A DNA stretch of 64,000 nt, taken from positions 10,604,108 through 10,668,107 of the forward strand of contig CM064434.1 of NCBI GenBank assembly GCA_032690845.1, written 5' to 3'. Both the position numbers and the translations under genes were made by a program. Origin of the DNA: Eleusine coracana subsp. coracana (lineage: Eukaryota > Streptophyta > Magnoliopsida > Poales > Poaceae). Under the pieces are notes generated by a model. The model was not told the origin of the DNA. It saw only the letters and a list, made by a program, of their open reading frames with translations, and did not search any database. Shown here piece by piece: positions 20,483-31,655 of this stretch; within the stretch, counting starts at the first letter, position 1, and each line of letters begins with the position of its first letter.

Positions 20483-21404
20483 TGATGTGAACAAGGGTTC
20501 CCGATCTTCCGAAAGGTTTTGGATAAGTTGATTTGGTCAGAAGTGACACATAAATTGATCCGACTTCAGAACAACATGTTCTAAACCCGGCAATCGCAGC
20601 ATGACATCTCCTCTGGTTATCAACCGTCCTAAAATGATTGACCTTGCCGAGAAGGCTAATCCCTGCCTGCGAATCAAGAACACAAGCAAGAACAAAGAAG
20701 AATACAACACAATTGCAGATGTATTATGAATCTCACGAAGTTGGGGTCTCATAAACCGTCGTAACGGCGAAACTGTTATGAACAGAACAATCTAAGCAAA
20801 ACCCAAACCCTAATGGTGCGGCAGCAGCTGTATATGAAGACTCTAGAATCGTGCAAGACCCTCTGGTTGCACCCCTAATTGGGCTCAACTGGATACAAAG
20901 CCGAAAGGCTAAAAACGGGCGACGCAGCACCAATACAGATTCTAGACCCTCTCTTGTTTTAACGTTTTCTGATGACTCCGGATGAATTTTGATATGAGGT
21001 CGGTGGCATTGAAAAGTTCCTCTTCTTATCTTTCCATGCATATGTAGAACGTCCAAATCCGAGTCCATATGCGTCTTGGGCATCCATTTTAGTGTAGACT
21101 AGTCCTAGACCCCGAAACAGACTGAAAGTCGGTTTTGCTTGGGCCTCCACCTTTGCTTCCACGTCCTAGCTGGTCCTCCACGTCTCCAAGTCTTTCTCCC
21201 ATCATCTCCTGGTCCTCTCCATGGTTACTAATTATAATGTAATCATTAGGTAGTAAACCATTCTCAAAAGTGACATATAATGAAGAACGTAGGAACGAGC
21301 TCACCTCTAAATTTAGTCGTCGTGCACGAGCTCTAGTCATTGGATCTTGGAAGTCTAGAATTGGAGGAGTGTTGTGCGTATCCATAGGATTGATGTCCTC
21401 ATCA
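20483..21404 (-). repeat. Element B 3' LTR
   Basis: 922 bp. Plus-strand ends are TGATGTGAAC and GTCCTCATCA. It encodes the end of pol in its U3 part (21089-21404, minus). Confidence 0.9.
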
Positions 21405-22792
21405 TCCTCCCCCTCTTGAAGTAGAGTCGTCCTCGACTCAAGCTCATCCTCTTCTCCCAAGTATGGTTTCAAATCTGAAATATTAAAAGTAGGACTAACC
21501 CCGAACTCGGGAGGCAACTCAAGTTTGTATGTATTATCATTAATCTTCTCAATTATTTTGAATGGACCATCAGCTCTAGGCATTAATTTAGACTTTCTCA
21601 ATTTTGGAAATCTATCCTTCCTTAAGTGTAACCACACTAAATCTCCTACATCAATCTTTACTTCCTTTCTACCTTTACTACCAGCAATTTTATACTTTTC
21701 ATTCATCTTTTCAATGCTAAGTCTAGTGGTCTCATGCATTTGCAAAATAAATTCAGCACGCTCCTTAGCATCATCATGAACTCTCTCATTAATAGGTAGA
21801 GGAAGTATATCAAGTGGAGTACGGGAATCAAAACTATACACTACCTTGAAAGTACTTACCTTGGTAGTAGAATGTGTTGCCCGATTATAAGCAAACTCAA
21901 CATGAGGCAAACATTCTTCCCATTGCTTCAATTTTTTCTTCAAAATAGCTCTCAACATAGTGCCCAAAGTGCGGTTCACAACCTCAGTTTGTCCATCAGT
22001 TTGTGGGTGACAAGTTGTAGAAAATAGCAACTTTGTACCCAACTTATTCCAAAGTGTGCGCCAAAAGTGACTCAAGAATTTTGCATCACGATCTGAAACA
22101 ATAGTAGAAGGCATACCATGCAAACATGCAATTTCTTTGAAAAAAAGGTCAGCAATATAACTAGCATCATCAGTTTTATAACATGGTATAAAGTGTGCCA
22201 TCTTAGAAAATCTATCCACTACAACAAAAATACTATCACTCCCCCTCTTAGTCCTAGGCAGTCCTAAAACAAAGTCCATAGAAATATCCGCCCAAGGAAT
22301 AGAAGGAACAGGAAGTAGCAAGTATAAACCATGTGGATTCAAGCGAGACTTAGCTTTTTGATATGTAGTGCAGCGAGCAACAAAGCGTTCAACATCTTTC
22401 CTCATCTTTGGCCAAAAGAAGTGTGTGGCCAAAATATCCTCCGTCTTCTTGGCACCAAAATGACCCATCAATCCACCTCTATGCGCCTCCTGTAACAATA
22501 AAAGGTGAACGGAACCAACTAGAATGCATAGGCGGTTAGCTCTAAATAAGAATCCAGCATTCAACACAAATTTGTTCCATGCACAACCTTCTTTACAATT
22601 CAGCAATACATCCTTAAAATCAACATTAGCAACACATTGTTCTTTAATTGCCTCAAGTCCAAAAATTCTACAATTAAGTTGAGACAACAAACTATAGAGC
22701 CTAGATAAAGCATCAGGGATCACATTATCCTTCTCTCTCTTATATTTAATAATGTAAGGAAAAAGACTCAATAAACTCAACCCATTTAGCAT
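21089..22792 (-). CDS. Element B integrase with C-terminal tail reading into the LTR
   Basis: 567 residues, the longest open frame in the window. Residues 1-100 are the RNase H-integrase connection. The zinc finger has H104, H111 and C141, but Tyr at 144 where relatives have Cys (CTTYQK). The core triad is D173 (ISMDFVLG), D234 (VSDRDAKF) and E270 (DGQTEVVNR), with the classic spacing of 35 between the last two. GDLVWLHLRKDRFP and FNISDLKPYLG follow, then a tail beginning near RARARRLN. The last 316 nt lie inside the 3' LTR. The ATG is internal to the polyprotein: one extra T near 22750 shifts the frame from the upstream RNase H piece. Confidence 0.85.
   Translation of the reverse strand: MLNGLSLLSLFPYIIKYKREKDNVIPDALSRLYSLLSQLNCRIFGLEAIKEQCVANVDFKDVLLNCKEGCAWNKFVLNAGFLFRANRLCILVGSVHLLLLQEAHRGGLMGHFGAKKTEDILATHFFWPKMRKDVERFVARCTTYQKAKSRLNPHGLYLLLPVPSIPWADISMDFVLGLPRTKRGSDSIFVVVDRFSKMAHFIPCYKTDDASYIADLFFKEIACLHGMPSTIVSDRDAKFLSHFWRTLWNKLGTKLLFSTTCHPQTDGQTEVVNRTLGTMLRAILKKKLKQWEECLPHVEFAYNRATHSTTKVSTFKVVYSFDSRTPLDILPLPINERVHDDAKERAEFILQMHETTRLSIEKMNEKYKIAGSKGRKEVKIDVGDLVWLHLRKDRFPKLRKSKLMPRADGPFKIIEKINDNTYKLELPPEFGVSPTFNISDLKPYLGEEDELESRTTLLQEGEDDEDINPMDTHNTPPILDFQDPMTRARARRLNLEVSSFLRSSLYVTFENGLLPNDYIIISNHGEDQEMMGERLGDVEDQLGRGSKGGGPSKTDFQSVSGSRTSLH
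21405..21417 (-). other. Polypurine tract of element B
   Basis: The minus strand reads AAGAGGGGGAGGA directly before the LTR start TGATGAGGACATC. The same tract is found in element E at 56677-56689. Confidence 0.85.
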
Positions 22793-22991
22793 GTCTACGG
22801 TTCAAATTACATTGAGAACAAATATACTTAAGTGATTCATGATCAGAATGAATACCAAATTCTTTGGGCAACAAATAATGATGCCACGTCTCTAAAGAAC
22901 GTACAAGTGCATACAATTCCTTATCATACATGGAGTAATTCAAAGCAGGCCTAGTAATTTTCTCACTAAAGTATGCAACAGGTTTACCATC
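22746..22991 (-). pseudogene. Element B RNase H C-terminal piece
   Basis: It contains YSMYDKELYALVRSLETWHH and a GIHSDHESLKYI block (catalytic Asp in HSDH). It is separated from the RT piece by one nonsense codon (element E has CAA where B has TAA) and from integrase by a one-base insertion in a T run. Both lesions are visible by comparing B with E. Confidence 0.8.
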
Positions 22992-23942
22992 TTACATCAA
23001 AACACCATCGGTGCCTATACCACTAGCATCACATTCAAGCTCAAAAGTCTTATCAAAATTAGGTAATTGCAGCAATGGTGCATGTGTAAGTTTATCCTTC
23101 AAAGCATCAAAAGACTCATGATGTACCTTACCGCAATAGAAATCGACGCCCTTCTTTGTCAACTCATGCAAAGGTGCAACAATGGTGCTGAAATCTTTGA
23201 CAAAGCGTCGGTAGAAACCTGCAAGACCAATAAAACTCCTCACCTGTGTGATAGTTTTTGGTATAGGCCAGCTCTTTATGGCTTCAATCTTTGCCTCATC
23301 CACCTCAATTCCCTGTGGAGTCACAACATATCCAAGAAAAGAGACTCGATCCGTGCAAAAGGTGCACTTCTCAAGGTTACCAAATAAACGTGCATCTTGC
23401 AAAGCATCAAAAACAGCACGCAAATAATTCATATATTCATTCATGGATTTGCTATAAATCAAGATATCATCAAAGTAAACTACCACAAATTTGCCAATAA
23501 AAGCTCTTAAAACCTCATTCATCAAGCGCATGAAAGTACTAGGTGCATTAGTTAAACCGAAAGGCATTACTAACCACTCATATAACCCAAATTTGATTTT
23601 GAAAGTTGTTTTCCATTCATCTCCAAGTTTCATTCTAATTTGATGGTAGCCACTACGCAAATCAATTTTAGTGAAAATTATAGCACCACATAACTCATCA
23701 AGCATATCATCTAGCCTAGGAATAGGATGACGATACCTAATAGTAATATTATTAATGGCTCTACAATCTACACACATACGCCAAGTACCATCTTTCTTAG
23801 GAACCAAAAGTACAGGAACAACACAAGGACTAAGTGATTGACGAACGTACCCACGATCCAAAAAGGTCTTGGACTTGTCGTTGTATCTCCTTAGTTTCCT
23901 CAGGGTTGGTCCTATAAGCACCACGGTTTGGAAAAGTAGCAC
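22992..23942 (-). CDS. Element B reverse transcriptase and start of RNase H
   Basis: 316 residues. RT blocks: VLLVPKKDGTWRMCVDCRAI, FTKIDLRSGYHQIRMKLG (first catalytic Asp), MPFGLTNAPSTFMRLMNEVL, and VVVYFDDILIYSKS with the YFDD box. The thumb text GNLEKCTFC and the RNase H opening FELECDASGIG follow. The frame ends at a C-to-T nonsense codon just after VLM. RT copies element RNA into cDNA. The N-terminal overlap with the next frame (23830-24678) marks a frameshift near 23880. Confidence 0.85.
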   Translation of the reverse strand: MLLFQTVVLIGPTLRKLRRYNDKSKTFLDRGYVRQSLSPCVVPVLLVPKKDGTWRMCVDCRAINNITIRYRHPIPRLDDMLDELCGAIIFTKIDLRSGYHQIRMKLGDEWKTTFKIKFGLYEWLVMPFGLTNAPSTFMRLMNEVLRAFIGKFVVVYFDDILIYSKSMNEYMNYLRAVFDALQDARLFGNLEKCTFCTDRVSFLGYVVTPQGIEVDEAKIEAIKSWPIPKTITQVRSFIGLAGFYRRFVKDFSTIVAPLHELTKKGVDFYCGKVHHESFDALKDKLTHAPLLQLPNFDKTFELECDASGIGTDGVLM

Positions 23943-24678
23943 CCAGAATTAAATCAATTTGATGCTCAATCCCTCTCAAAGGTGGCAATCCCGGGGGTAT
24001 CTCAACTGGGAAAACATCCTCATACTCCTGCAAAAGGTTAGTGACAGCAGGAGGCAAAGCACTAGAAGCAATATCATCAAGCGAAAACAAAGCTTGTTTG
24101 CATACCAAAGCATAGCAAATATCATCATCAGCAGAAATTTCAGCAAGCTCAGATTTTGTTGCAAGACATGAACGACCTTGTAATTTAATTCCAGCACCTT
24201 TAGAACTTGAACAATCATTAACATTACTAGGTGTAGAATCAGAACTAATAGGTTGCTGAATTTTAGGACCTTTATTTTTCAAACTAGCAACTCTTTCTAA
24301 ATCAGCTTGTACAATTTCAGCAGGGGTCATTGGTAACAAAGTAATTTTAGTTCCATGGTGTACAACGTCATTATTAAATTCCCAAGGTCTACCCAATAAA
24401 AGTGAATATGCTTGCATGGGTACGACATCACAATCAATAGAATCCACATAAGAACCAATGGAAAAAGAAACTCTACAAGTTTGTGTTACCTTAGCTTTTC
24501 CTGAGTAATTTAACCACTGAAAATAGTATGAATGTGGATGTGGCCATGTGGTCAAAGCAAGCTTATTGACCACATAAGAACTCACCCAGTTATTGCAGCT
24601 CCCTCCATCAAGGATGACACATGCTCGGTGGTTCTTGATGACGAAGAAAATCTGGGACAAGTTGTGACGCTGCATCAT
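23830..24678 (-). CDS. Element B protease and protease-RT linker
   Basis: 282 residues. The retropepsin active site reads VILDGGSCNNWVS (D-G-G, usual in this group). SYLLLGRPWEF-like text (YSLLLGRPWEF) closes the domain. The linker ends with EYEDVFPVEIPPGLPPLRG and IEHQIDLILGATFPNRGAYR, which leads into RT. The frame is open throughout. In the full element this is fused to RT; a frameshift near 23880 now separates them. Confidence 0.8.
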   Translation of the reverse strand: MMQRHNLSQIFFVIKNHRACVILDGGSCNNWVSSYVVNKLALTTWPHPHSYYFQWLNYSGKAKVTQTCRVSFSIGSYVDSIDCDVVPMQAYSLLLGRPWEFNNDVVHHGTKITLLPMTPAEIVQADLERVASLKNKGPKIQQPISSDSTPSNVNDCSSSKGAGIKLQGRSCLATKSELAEISADDDICYALVCKQALFSLDDIASSALPPAVTNLLQEYEDVFPVEIPPGLPPLRGIEHQIDLILGATFPNRGAYRTNPEETKEIQRQVQDLFGSWVRSSIT

Positions 24679-24687
24679 CTCGGACTG

Positions 24688-26150
24688 CTAAACTTGTGTG
24701 CTAAGGACACGCTGAACAATAATGTTCAGGTATCCCGTGGTGTCTCCGCCTCCAAGGACGAGGTCACTGCTGGTGCCAGCGACATCCTCCTCCTCATCCT
24801 CCACATCGGAGGTGCTCATGTAACCGCCATCATCAGTCGCGACATATGCCCGCCGACTTGGGCAATCTTTCTGCACATGACCAAGTCTATGGCAGCGGTG
24901 ACACTGAATTCCTATAGTGCGCCCCGTCGAAGCAACAGATGAGGCACTACTAGCTGCTACCTACACAGAAGTTTTACTTGAGCGCGTAGAAGGTGCAGGG
25001 GCTGATCTTGGGGCTGCAGAAACAACACTGGTTCCCTTGGCAGCTGCTGGTGAGGGTGGCCAGAAAGATGGCCTAGACAGCCCCAAAGTCCCCGTCGAGC
25101 GTGGGGAGTAGGAGTTTCTGGACTTCCTGTACTCCTGACAAGCCTGGAAAAGTCCCTGTGATTCTTTCTCTGCAAGTATAGCATACTGGAAACACTAGGT
25201 GAGGGTATAATATTCTTTATAATCAAGGATGTCCTAAATTTCTTTTCTTAAACCAAAATAAAAGCGGCAAATCTGATCCTCTACTTTTTCAACTACAGCA
25301 CAACGAATCAAACCCTTCTAAAATCTGATCCTCTACTTTTTCAACTACAGCACAACGAATCATACCCTTCTGAAGCTCACTAAAGTACTCCTAAATAGTT
25401 TTATCTCCTTGTTCTAAATGCTGTAGTTTATTACGAATCTCTCTATAAAAAGAAAGAGGAACAAAACGATCATGCATTGCTACTTTAAGTTCTTCCCAAG
25501 TAGTAGGCAAATCAGTTTCAGCAGCTAGACCACTCCACCAAACAATAGCAAAGTCCTTAAACTCACTAGTGGCTTTTCTAACTCTATGTTATTCAGGAAC
25601 AAGATGGGCATTAAATTTTTGTTCTACAGTTATCTCCCAATCAAGATAAACATCACCATCATACTGACCCAAAAACGAAGGAATTGAAAACTTAATTTTA
25701 GCATACGGGTCATCTGGAGCATGGTTACTGTGTGGACGACGATTGTAGTTGTGGAAACCACCCATACCTTGCATATTACATTGCAAATGACGTCGTAATC
25801 TTGTAGTCCTTGTAGCTGACCTATCCACGATGCCATCATCCTTATACACCATGTCTTCATCATGGTTGTCTTCAGCGTCATCGTTGTTGTTGGTGGTGGT
25901 TGTGTTGTTGGTCTTATGAGTAGTCTCCAACTCGACAACCTGATCGGTGAGCTTGGAGACCCGCTTCTCCAACCGCTCGATGCTTTCTCCAATGTGAAGC
26001 TTGCTAACCGCATTAGTAACGGCTCTGGTGATCGTCTCTGCCAAATTACTCTGAGCAGCCTGCAAAGCCTTCTGGAGCTGCTATTGGCTCACGCACTCAG
26101 AAAATTTTGAGGGTGAAGACACCTCTCCATCATCGCTTCCTGCCATCAGA
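24688..26150 (-). pseudogene. Element B gag with CCHC zinc knuckle (broken)
   Basis: The start is probably ATG near 26146 (MAGSDDGE). The N-terminal coiled coil AETITRAVTNAVSKLHIGES continues into EKRVSKLTDQVVELE. The capsid part reads YAKIKFSIPSFLGQYDGDVY, LDWEITVEQKFNAHL and VWWSGLAAETDLPTTWEELK. The nucleocapsid CHRCHRLGHVQKDC fits C-x2-C-x4-H-x4-C. An Asp/Glu-rich segment (DVEDEEEDV) follows. Several nonsense codons and a 52-bp tandem duplication break the frame. Confidence 0.8.
25270..25373. repeat. 52-bp tandem duplication in the gag of element B
   Basis: AATCTGATCCTCTACTTTTT begins at 25270 and again at 25322. The unit is repeated almost exactly, and element E has only one copy. Because 52 is not a multiple of 3 it shifts the frame. 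Confidence 0.9.
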
Positions 26151-27391
26151 AACACTAAAACAGGAAACAAACAGTGAAGGTTATCCCTACAAAATAATTA
26201 AGCAGTGGTGCCTCTCAACACAACAAAAGGAAGCTCCTTACAAAGCTCTTACAAAGTTCTAAAAAGCAAATCAAAGGATACCAGAGAGGTGTGTTCCATG
26301 ATTGCAAGGGTTACAAAATAACCTGTGTGCTGTCCAGAAGAAATATATAGAGCTAGGAAAGGCCAAATATATATATGTGAGTGGCACACAAATCAAAAAT
26401 AGATAGTAAAGCTGAATAAGTGCCCAAGTAACTTGTCCCTAGTTGCTGGTCTAAGTATGTTCTAGAACAGTAGTGATAGCAAAATAGAAACAAGGAGACA
26501 AAGGCACACAACCGATAACAGGGGGCTAAGTGCAAAACAGTCAAATCCAGAAATTCGAGGGGGCTAGATGTAGCTCTAGTAGAAATTCTAAATTTCTTTT
26601 TTTTTTATTTTATTTTTTTGATATTGTTCTCCCACTCACTAACAATGGGGGAGAATCCACAGAAAATTTCAGCTCAAACAAAGGTAGGATGTGGCCTACA
26701 TAAAATCTTGAAGTTGCAGAAAATGTCGGGTTTCAACTTGAATAATTTTTTCCGTTATCTTCCCGATTTTTTTGAATTTTTTGACGAGGGCACACAGGGT
26801 GTAGCTAAGTGTGGGTATGCTCAACATTGAGTCAAGAATCTTCTGTATACATTTTAGCCAAAACGGACACCCGAGCGAAAAGTTATGCCCGTTTTACCGA
26901 AGGGGTGTCGAAATCGGTTCTCAAGAAACCCGAGGCAAAACCCAAGTCGGATTAGGGGTCGGGTTAGAGGTCGGGTTTGGGGTCGGGTTTGGAATCGGGT
27001 AGGATTTTTTTTTTTGCGGCGTGGATGCAGCGGAAAGTGGAATTTTTGGGGAGTGGTCCGAGGTGCTGACGGTGGGTTTAGAGTGGGATTAGGGTGGTAT
27101 CGATCAATCAACCCTAGCACACAAAGCCGACAAAACAGAGGATGGTGAAGGGGTTGGCGGCTAGGGTTGCAAGGGAAACACTACTGACGACAAAAAAAAA
27201 CAAACTAAACCAGCAACTAAACAAGAACTAGGGCACAAACTCAACACTATGGACTCTAAAATTGAAATATGCAAAGGCTAAACACGTGGTTATGGGTGGG
27301 GGGAAAATTTTTTTGGGCTTTTCTGTGGACGATAGGATGAATACAAAACAAAATTAACTAAGGGTAGTGCAAACCTGACGGTGCACCTATA
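26151..27391 (-). other. Leader between primer site and gag of element B
   Basis: About 1.24 kb, non-coding, similar by eye to 50775-51970 in element E. It includes a plus-strand G-rich array at 26945-27002 in which GGTCGGGTT-type units recur about four times, and A-rich runs at 27190 and 27310. Confidence 0.6.
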
Positions 27392-27403
27392 GCTCTAATA
27401 CCA
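27392..27403 (-). other. Primer-binding site of element B (initiator-Met tRNA type)
   Basis: The minus strand reads TGGTATTAGAGC, one mismatch from TGGTATCAGAGC. It lies two bases from the LTR end. Confidence 0.85.
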
Positions 27404-27405
27404 CT

Positions 27406-28322
27406 TGATGTGAATAAGGGTTCCCGATCTTCCGAAAGGATCTGGATAAGTTGATTTGGTTGGAGGTGACACACAAAACGATCCGGCTTCAGAATAACAC
27501 GTTCTAAACCCTGCAATCGTAGCATGATGTCTCCTCTGGTTATCAACCGTCCTAAAATGATTGATCTTGCCGAGAAGGCTAATCCCTGCCTACGAATCAA
27601 GAATACAAGCAAGAACAAAGAAGAATGCAACACAATTACAGATGTATTATGAATCTCACGATGTTGGGATCTCACAAACCGTGATGTCGGCGAAACTGTT
27701 ATGAACAGAATAATCTAAGCAAAATCCAAACCCTAATGATGCGACGGCAGCTGTATATAAAGACTCTAGGATCATGCAAGACCCTCTGGACGCGCCCCTA
27801 ATTAGGCTCAACTGGATACAAAGCCCAAAGGCCAAAAAGGGCGACGCAGCACCGACATAGATTCTGGACCCTCTCTTGTTTTGACGATTCCTGATGACTC
27901 CGGACGAATTTTGACAGGAGGTCGGCAGCATTGAAAAGTTCTTATTCCTATCTTTCCGTGCATATGTAGAATGTCTAAATCCGTGTCTGTATGCATCCTG
28001 GGCGTTTTAGTGCAGACTGGTCCTGGGCCCCGAAATAGACTCAAAGTCGGTTTTGCTTGGGCCTTCACCTTTGCTTCCACGTCCTAGCTGGTCCTCCACG
28101 TCTCCATGTCTTTCTCCCATCATCTCCTGGTCCTCTCCATGGTTCCTAATTACAATATAATCATTAGGTAGTAAACCGTTCTCAAAAGTGACATATAATG
28201 AAGAACGTAGGAACGAGCTCACCTCTAAATTTAGTCATCGTGCACGAGCTCTAGTCATTGGACCTTGGATGTCCAGAATTGGAGGAGTGTTGTGTGTATC
28301 CATAGGACTGATGTCCTCATCA
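27406..28322 (-). repeat. Element B 5' LTR
   Basis: 917 bp, with plus-strand ends TGATGTGAAT and GTCCTCATCA. It pairs with 20483-21404. The coding part of U3 (28007-28222) is largely open here too. Confidence 0.9.
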
Positions 28323-28709
28323 CATAACTTTTTGGTCTAACACCGAATCACTTGGTAATACAATTTGTTCTGCATAGCAGACTGCCTCTACACTAAACCT
28401 AGAGCTAAAGTGCGAGAGGTCATGTGTTGACTAGTTGACTCTGATTGTTGCATAGTTATGAATTATGACCTAACATGATAAGGTAGACCGATGCGTCTAA
28501 GATATTATTGTAGAATGGTTCAGGTACAAAAGAGCGAGTAACATAGCTAATTGCCAACTGATCTATTATAAGTGACAGAAGATTGCTCTATAGACTGTTC
28601 AGTTGATTTTTCTAACTTGTTTAGTAATTAAGCAAGAAAAAGAACAATTATTATATACACAATGAACATATTGTTTCCATACTTAAATATGATTAATGTA
28701 TTCTATTAC
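28323..28709 (-). other. Element F DNA between the right end of B and the accessory gene
   Basis: AT-rich with no ORF of note. It starts with CATAA, the right flank of element B. It probably belongs to the 3' end of the antisense accessory gene of element F. Confidence 0.45.
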
Positions 28710-31449
28710 ACAGATGTTTACGCTTCTTGCAAAGGAGAAGAGGCGTCATCCTCCAATTCTACATGTGGTGTTGTTAGAGGAGTTGGGATGGCTAGAGTGA
28801 TGTCGATGTTTTCCACCAAGATTCGAGAAGTCTCCACCATGGAGTCGAGCAGTAGTTGGCATTGGTCGACTATCTTCCTGGGATTGAAACCCTCCTTGAC
28901 TTGATGTTCGGAGAGTTCAAGATTACAAGATTTGCAGATCGCCAACACCTGGCTTCCGGCTTCAATAGCCACTCGCCTGGTATGGATATAATCCAATGCC
29001 TTCCGAGCGCCATAAGGTAAAGCTGTAAGAGTTATGTGAATGTCAAAAGATGAGGCTAACTAGGGGGATGATAGAGATGATGGAGAAAGGCTTACTAGCA
29101 AGATTACATTTAAAGGTTTTCTCGGAGCACTTGGCTTGCTTCAGCTTCACCTTGGTCCCCTCCAAGTTCTTTTTCAATTGAGCATTCTTGACACTTTGCT
29201 CTTTAAGCAACTTGGCGAGGTCATTCTTCTCTACAGTCAGAGTGTCCAAATACCTCTGCTGGTTTGAAGTAAGCTTCTCCAGGTCGATCGCTTCTTCTCA
29301 TGAGCTGAGGACATACGTTAAGATTTTAGCATGGGAAATAACAAGGCTTGAAGGATTTATTAGTCTTTTACTTGCGCTGTCAAAACAGCTCTGTTCCAAA
29401 GAAGCGTTCACCGCTTTGAGGTCGGTCAGTAGCTTATTTACTTGTTCCTTGGCCTCGGAGTACTGCCGACCGGTGACTGTAATCAGAGTGATGTAGTGTC
29501 AATAAATTGGGATAATACTTTTAAAATAGAGATTCAAACTAAATTATCGAAGCCTTGAGCCTCAAGGAATTCAATTCGTGCTTGCTTTCTCTCTAGAAGA
29601 GAATACATTTGCTGGTCAAAGATGAGCAGAGTGAATCAATACTTCATGTAACTTAAGAAGGGCAAAACCCTTGGTATTGATGTACCTTGGATACTTCATG
29701 GTATCGCTGAAGGATCTCCATATCTTCTTCCTCTGACTGGCACAGCTTTATCCTTAACTGGAGTCGGCACAATGGTTTGAGGAGAGGCGATGGTCTTCGG
29801 CGATGCAGGGATCTCTAAAGACTTAGCCGGCTCAGTGGGAAAGCTTGATGGTGTGTTGGCCGACTGAGTCAGATTGGTCAGACCGGGAGCTGGGCTCAGC
29901 ACCACGTCCTTAGATGTGGATCCGCTTAGTGTACCGGTCAATTGAGAGGCATTTCCACTACAGACAATAATTCAGTGGTCAGATAGATTTTGGGATAAAT
30001 CAATTTAGATTGGTGATGAGGAAACTTACTCGGAGGCTTGTTTAATTTAATTTGGGAGACCTTCTTTCTCAGAGAAGTGGTCTGCGAATCAGATTGTTTC
30101 CTCTTTAAAGAAGGTTGTTTTAACAAATCCGTGGACTACTCTTTTGATCCAACCTCAGTAGACACTTGATGCGGGAGTTCTGATTGGTCTGAAGGTCGGT
30201 CGGAGAGCAGAAGAGTGTTGTTCAATGCTTTGAGGGTGCTCTTCCTTATCATTGTCATCATCATTATCTCCTCAGTACTGTCTTTGATGGTGGGAGACTA
30301 ATTTGGCTCATCGACTGGAGGGAGACAGATTGACATCAGGAACAGTAGAGCCGCCTGCATCGACCGAGTCGATCTGAAGCGCGCTCACTAATGAGCTTGT
30401 CCTAGCTGGTTTGGTGTGCGAAAGTGGCATGGCAGCATAGTCCACTCCTTTCGTATCAATCGCCGGGAGTGGAGGGTGAGACACATTAGTGTCAAGTACC
30501 TGCACATGTGTATAAAGACAGTATTAGCAAAGCTTTTGCTAAACCAACAATTAAAGATGCAGTCGAAGTAATTGCTTACTTGGGCTCGGTGAGTGCCCTT
30601 GTTGTATGCCTTCTTGATCAACTCATGATCTCGAACATTTTTCCCAAATGAGCCTTGCGCAAGGCTAAGTTTGGTGGGTCAGGAACTTCTCTGGTCTCAT
30701 CATCAGAAGTATAATCCCACCTTGGATGACATTGCTATTTGAGAGGTTGCACTCGGTGAATGATGAAACTCTTGGCTATGGTGACACCATCAATCCCCTC
30801 CTTTAGATCGGCCATCTTCTTCAAGAGCTTCTGAACTTGATCATCATTCGGGTCTGGTTTCTCGGTTCAAGAAGACTGGGGGCTAGCCTTGGTGCCAGTG
30901 AAGTCAGAGATGGCTGTAGGGGGATTGTCACAATAGAACCACTCGTCCCGCCACTTTTTATTTCCAGTAGCTAATGGCACGTCAATTTACTGCTCTTTTT
31001 TCTAGAGCTGAATACCGGCACCCCCAATGGCCTCCTGGTTGGCGGCCGATGGCAAAGGACGAAGAACAAAGAGATGGTAGTTAAAGTGGGGGAGGACACC
31101 GAGAAAGGCTTCGCACAAATGCACAAAAATAGCGATGTGCAGAATAGAGTTGGGATTGAGATTCACTAACTCAATCTCATAGAAGAAAAGGAACCCGCGC
31201 AAAAAACTGCAGCAGGGGACTCCAAAGCCTTGCTTGAAGAAGGATAAAAAAACTACTATCTGCTTGCAGATTGGAAGAGGTTCAGAACCAGGTACCTTCT
31301 AGTTTAGACGCACTTGCTCCAAAAGGATGCCGTCGATGACCATGTTGTTCAGCGTGTTGGTGTTGATGGTGCTCCGGGATTTCAAGTTCTGATGAGGATG
31401 ATTCGATGGTGGCGGTGCCCTTCGACTTCTTCACCAACTTGCGCGGCAT
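28710..31449 (-). pseudogene. Antisense accessory gene of element F (Transposase_28-like / 'putative gypsy type transposon' protein)
   Basis: It runs opposite to F's own pol. The likely start is ATG at 31449 (MPRKLVKKSKGTATIESSSS). The recognisable block at 31002-31202 reads GFLFFYEIELVNLNPNSILH, AIFVHLCEAFLGVLPHFNY and GGAGIQL, which I match from memory to PF04195. Further on come DEWFYCDNPPTAISDFTG and IHRVQPLK. The C-terminal half is Ser/Pro-rich (29696-29941), then coiled coil (29043-29249, VEKNDLAKLLKEQSVKNAQL). Frames are interrupted by stops and possibly by introns. The function of this family is unknown. Such antisense ORFs are known in Tat-lineage elements. Confidence 0.65.
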
Positions 31450-31655
31450 TTTGGCGATGGAGAGAAGTGCGGTAGATCTGAAAGCAGAGCCAAACCATAG
31501 CAGAGTCTCGAGGGCTTGAATGCTTCGAGGATCTATGACGGCTATGGCGATGAGCTAGAACCATAGAACAAGGGAGCGGAGAAGCAGAGGAGGCTCATGG
31601 AAGATGAGGAGTTTGGGCGAAATGGCGGCGTGAGATTTTCATCAGCCACCTCATT

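Larger units (their letters stand above)
20483..28322 (-). mobile_element. Element B: complete CRM-like chromovirus (Ty3/gypsy)
   Basis: A 7840-bp minus-strand element. LTRs are at 20483-21404 and 27406-28322, the Met-type primer site at 27392-27403, and a polypurine tract at 21405-21417. Flanks are CTTAA (20478-20482) and CATAA (28323-28327), 4 of 5 matching. Order on the minus strand: leader, gag with CCHC knuckle, protease, RT, RNase H, integrase, C-terminal tail inside the 3' LTR. The first 210 or so bases of the two LTRs show about 19 differences by eye, so the insertion is not recent. I place it in the CRM clade from polyprotein text, LTR size and the pol overlap with the LTR; a database search would settle this. 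Confidence 0.8.

Noticed and set aside
24532..24942. Plus-strand ORF of 136 residues within element B
   Set aside because: It mirrors the gag-protease region, which carries the zinc knuckle and retropepsin on the minus strand; no domain in the plus frame.
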